From Paracoccaceae bacterium (GTDB lineage Bacteria; Pseudomonadota; Alphaproteobacteria; Rhodobacterales; Rhodobacteraceae), in assembly GCA_029243395.1 (NCBI GenBank), contig JAQWSE010000003.1, positions 1 to 64,000 on the forward strand: 64,000 nt of DNA, in the 5' to 3' direction. Under the pieces are notes generated by a model, which saw nothing but the letters and a program-made list of their open reading frames with translations, ran no database searches and was not told where the DNA came from. The translations under genes were made by a program, and so were the position numbers. The first letter of the stretch is position 1; every line of letters starts with the position of its first letter. Below, piece after piece: positions 62,050-64,000 of this stretch.

Positions 62050-62686
62050 TGTAAATTTTCCCAGCGCTCAGAAAATCTGGGGATTTAATTAAAAGTTTAT
62101 TCAGATCTTCCATTGTGTCTATGTCAAAGGTTAAACTCTTGAGTTCTAAGACAGATGTTCTTATCTTATTTTTATTTGCAATATCAATATGTTTTTGGAA
62201 TGAATCTTTTCCATAACGAAAAGCAATAGCATCAGGTGGAGAAATCAACAAAGCGTTGGTTCCCAAATCTTTTGAGGGACAAATAACCATACTATTACTT
62301 TCTATTGGAAATAAAATGAATTTATTTAACTCGTCCGGACTGGGATCCCCCAAATCTGCAGGAATAATGCAAGCAGAAGAAAAACCGTTCGCTTTAGCCC
62401 ATTTTACTCCAAAGAAAAGGCTATCCGAAAGTTTATTCTCAATTGAAGAGTTTATGACAAGAATATCTTTTTTTTTGACAAAAGACCTAACTTCATCACA
62501 TTCTGTTAGAACAGCCAGTTTGTGTGTTTCTTTACACTTCTCAATAGCAATGTTTACCCTAGATAAGGTCTGATCTAGTAATTTCTTGGCCACATTTACT
62601 CTTAATCTATTTGATGCACTACTCTTAAGCCTGCTCTTAGCATCTGACAACTGCTTCATGGGTACGATGATTAGTGTTTTTTGCAT
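62042..62686 (-). CDS. cofC: Phospholactate (or 3-phosphoglycerate) guanylyltransferase
   Basis: This 214-residue nucleotidyltransferase makes the guanylated C3 acid that donates the side chain of F420. VPMKQLSDAKSRL at residues 8-20 is the CofC signature, and CIIPADLGDPSPDEL holds the metal Asp. Depending on the lineage, the acid is 2-phospholactate, PEP or 3-phosphoglycerate; the sequence alone does not settle this. It lies three bases after cofD. Confidence 0.9.
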   Translation of the reverse strand: MQKTLIIVPMKQLSDAKSRLKSSASNRLRVNVAKKLLDQTLSRVNIAIEKCKETHKLAVLTECDEVRSFVKKKDILVINSSIENKLSDSLFFGVKWAKANGFSSACIIPADLGDPSPDELNKFILFPIESNSMVICPSKDLGTNALLISPPDAIAFRYGKDSFQKHIDIANKNKIRTSVLELKSLTFDIDTMEDLNKLLIKSPDFLSAGKIYND

Positions 62687-62689
62687 TTT

Positions 62690-63652
62690 TTAAGCCTTCA
62701 ACCGGAATTCTCTAGCTGTCTCAATAATAAAATTGGAAAGGTTTATTTTCTTTTCCATGCTATCTAATAGAATGTCAGCTGATTTTAATTCTATTTTTCC
62801 TGGTTGTCTGGTCATTATTGCTCCAGAATCTTTGTGGTCAACTATTAACACATTCAAAAAATCTCGATATAACTCACTAATCGTAAAAGTACCTGGAACG
62901 AATCCAAGTTCATTCATGAGTTTGTCTGCAGGTCCTTTGACAGCTCTTCCCGCAATAAGTGGACTCACAGCTATTTTAGGAATTTGATTGTTTAGTATTA
63001 TTGTAGATTTAATTTTTGGAATATTGAGAATTGGCAGCAAGCTCAAAAATGGGTTGGAGGGAGCTAAAACAATGACATCTGCACACTCTAATGCCAGAAT
63101 TGCTTCTGGATTAGGCTGTGCATCTGAAATATTCTTGTAATTCAGTTCAATAACTTTTGGTGCACATCTTCTCTTAACAAAATACTGTTGAAAACTGATC
63201 CAGCCCTCATCTGTTCTTACCATGGTGGGAACCAAATTGTTTGTGGGTAGAATGATACTAGCAGGCACCTTAAAGGCTTTAGCAATATCATAAGTTATGT
63301 CAGAAAGACTATGACCTAACTTCAACCTCTGTGACCTATAAATATGGAGACCAAAATCGCTGTCACCTAAAGACATCCAAACATCGTTTCCCAATTGTTC
63401 AAGAATAGCAAGAGCTCGGTATTCATCATTCTTCACGCCCCAACCTTGGGACCTATTAATATTGTTGGAAAGGGTATAAATCATTGTATCAATGTCTGGA
63501 GAAACGTGAAGTCCATGAAATTCTTCATCATCACCAATATTACAAATCACAGAAAGGTTTATGTTTGGAAGATTAATAAATCCCTCAGCCAGCCTAGCTC
63601 CTCCTACACCACCGGCCAATAGTACAATATTTACGGGTGATGAGACTGGCAT
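62690..63652 (-). CDS. cofD: 2-phospho-L-lactate transferase
   Basis: This 320-residue enzyme joins the activated C3 acid to the deazaflavin Fo. VLLAGGVGGARLAEGF is at residues 10-25, CNIGDDEEFHGLHVSPDIDT gives the metal-binding acidic pair near residue 40, and APSNPFLSLLPIL is the late family motif. It starts 13 bases after the CofH stop. Length and motifs are complete. Confidence 0.92.
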   Translation of the reverse strand: MPVSSPVNIVLLAGGVGGARLAEGFINLPNINLSVICNIGDDEEFHGLHVSPDIDTMIYTLSNNINRSQGWGVKNDEYRALAILEQLGNDVWMSLGDSDFGLHIYRSQRLKLGHSLSDITYDIAKAFKVPASIILPTNNLVPTMVRTDEGWISFQQYFVKRRCAPKVIELNYKNISDAQPNPEAILALECADVIVLAPSNPFLSLLPILNIPKIKSTIILNNQIPKIAVSPLIAGRAVKGPADKLMNELGFVPGTFTISELYRDFLNVLIVDHKDSGAIMTRQPGKIELKSADILLDSMEKKINLSNFIIETAREFRLKA

Positions 63653-63665
63653 TATTTTTTTACTT

Positions 63666-64000
63666 TTAGTTAATGAACTCTAATGGATTAGTTCCATTTC
63701 TTGGTATTAGTGGAGTTAGCTCCTTTGGATCGCAATTATCAAAGTTCTGCGTAATATCATAGGTTGTATTTCGTTGCATTGGGATCTTGCCTGCATGGCG
63801 TATAATTTTGACCATCTCTGATGCTGTAATTTCTTGCCCAAATTCTGACCCTGAAGACCTAGAAATACTCTCATTCATAAGTGTTCCACCCAAATCATTA
63901 ACCCCAAGATTTAACATCTCTTGGGCAATTTTTGGTCCCAACTTAGTCCAAGAAACTTGAATATTATCTATCCACCCACTTAACATTATCCTCGCTATAG
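63666..64000 (-). CDS. cofH: Deazaflavin Fo synthase subunit CofH, C-terminal part (partial)
   Basis: This frame runs off the right edge of the window. The visible about 110 residues include ARIMLSGWIDNIQVSWTKLG and GVNDLGGTLMNESISRSSG, characteristic of the end of CofH or of the second half of the fused FbiC. The enzyme joins 5-amino-6-ribitylaminouracil with tyrosine in Fo synthesis. The radical SAM cysteines lie outside the window, so whether it is a separate CofH or a CofG-CofH fusion cannot be told. It heads into the cofD-cofC-cofE-fno-LLM operon. Confidence 0.9.
   Translation of the reverse strand, partial: IARIMLSGWIDNIQVSWTKLGPKIAQEMLNLGVNDLGGTLMNESISRSSGSEFGQEITASEMVKIIRHAGKIPMQRNTTYDITQNFDNCDPKELTPLIPRNGTNPLEFIN

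Noticed and set aside
1-64000. tRNA, rRNA, CRISPR arrays, insertion sequences or prophage genes
   Set aside because: No cloverleaf or rRNA-like segments, regular spaced repeats, transposases or integrases were noticed; intergenic gaps are short and the gene order looks stable.

Overview
The window is AT-rich and densely packed, with many 1-4 base gene overlaps and no rRNA, tRNA, CRISPR array or insertion sequence that I could recognise. Its gene content suggests a marine alphaproteobacterium with a streamlined, low-GC genome: a Tat-exported formate dehydrogenase with DUF3305/DUF3306 accessories, membrane urate oxidase PuuD, a PuuE-UraD fusion, a DmdA-like demethylase and proteobacterial coenzyme F420 genes. 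The placement is an inference from gene content only; the SAR116 and AEGEAN-169 type lineages are examples, not an identification.

Layout. 1-4709: edge of an unknown gene, a TPR-sulfotransferase-like protein, an Asp/Glu racemase superfamily protein and an M20 deacylase. 4765-11564 (minus): a tight set of HutF-like deiminase, PhyH-type dioxygenase, DmdA-like aminomethyltransferase-fold enzyme, a transthyretin-like protein, a ThDP enzyme and an FMN 2-hydroxyacid oxidase. This mix resembles an alpha-oxidation or one-carbon-releasing catabolic pathway and is the least explained part. 11699-13096: NAD(P)HX repair enzyme. 13130-22080 (minus): periplasmic formate dehydrogenase operon (DUF3305, DUF3306, TorD-like chaperone, Tat-target peptide, alpha, beta, gamma, a 41-residue peptide, a WD40-cytochrome c fusion), with a strong terminator-like hairpin between beta and gamma. 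22226-30120: mostly plus-strand accessories (polyferredoxin, cytochrome c on the minus strand, DUF6494, Mrp ATPase, ligase-like DUF4444 protein, DUF6505-like protein, TusA) followed by the tungstate transporter TupBCA.

30163-42319: purine catabolism and purine or nucleoside uptake (PuuD, HIU hydrolase, PuuE-UraD, ureidoglycolate lyase, ureidoglycine aminohydrolase, BMP-type ABC transporter, nucleoside/base deaminase). 42367-47025: an unassigned catabolic group (class II aldolase, GMC oxidoreductase, DAO-type oxidoreductase, SDR). 47026-50308: moeA, mobB, mobA and fdhD, which supply and sulfurate the bis-MGD cofactor for formate dehydrogenase. 50403-51635: MFS transporter. 51793-58098: reductive pyrimidine or hydantoin pathway (dihydropyrimidinase, amidohydrolase) with its own ABC importer, then an amidase. 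59595-64000: LLM-family F420 oxidoreductase, NADPH:F420 reductase, CofE, CofC, CofD and the C-terminal part of CofH.

How it fits together. The window combines nitrogen scavenging from purines and pyrimidines with disposal of one-carbon units. HutF, DmdA and a possible 2-hydroxyacyl-CoA lyase could each lead to formate or folate-bound C1. Formate would be oxidised by the exported W/Mo enzyme, passing electrons to cytochromes, while Tup, MoeA/MobAB and FdhD supply its metal and cofactor. The F420 operon beside the pyrimidine genes suggests an F420-linked redox step there. All functions are read from motifs and gene order; none was tested by database search.
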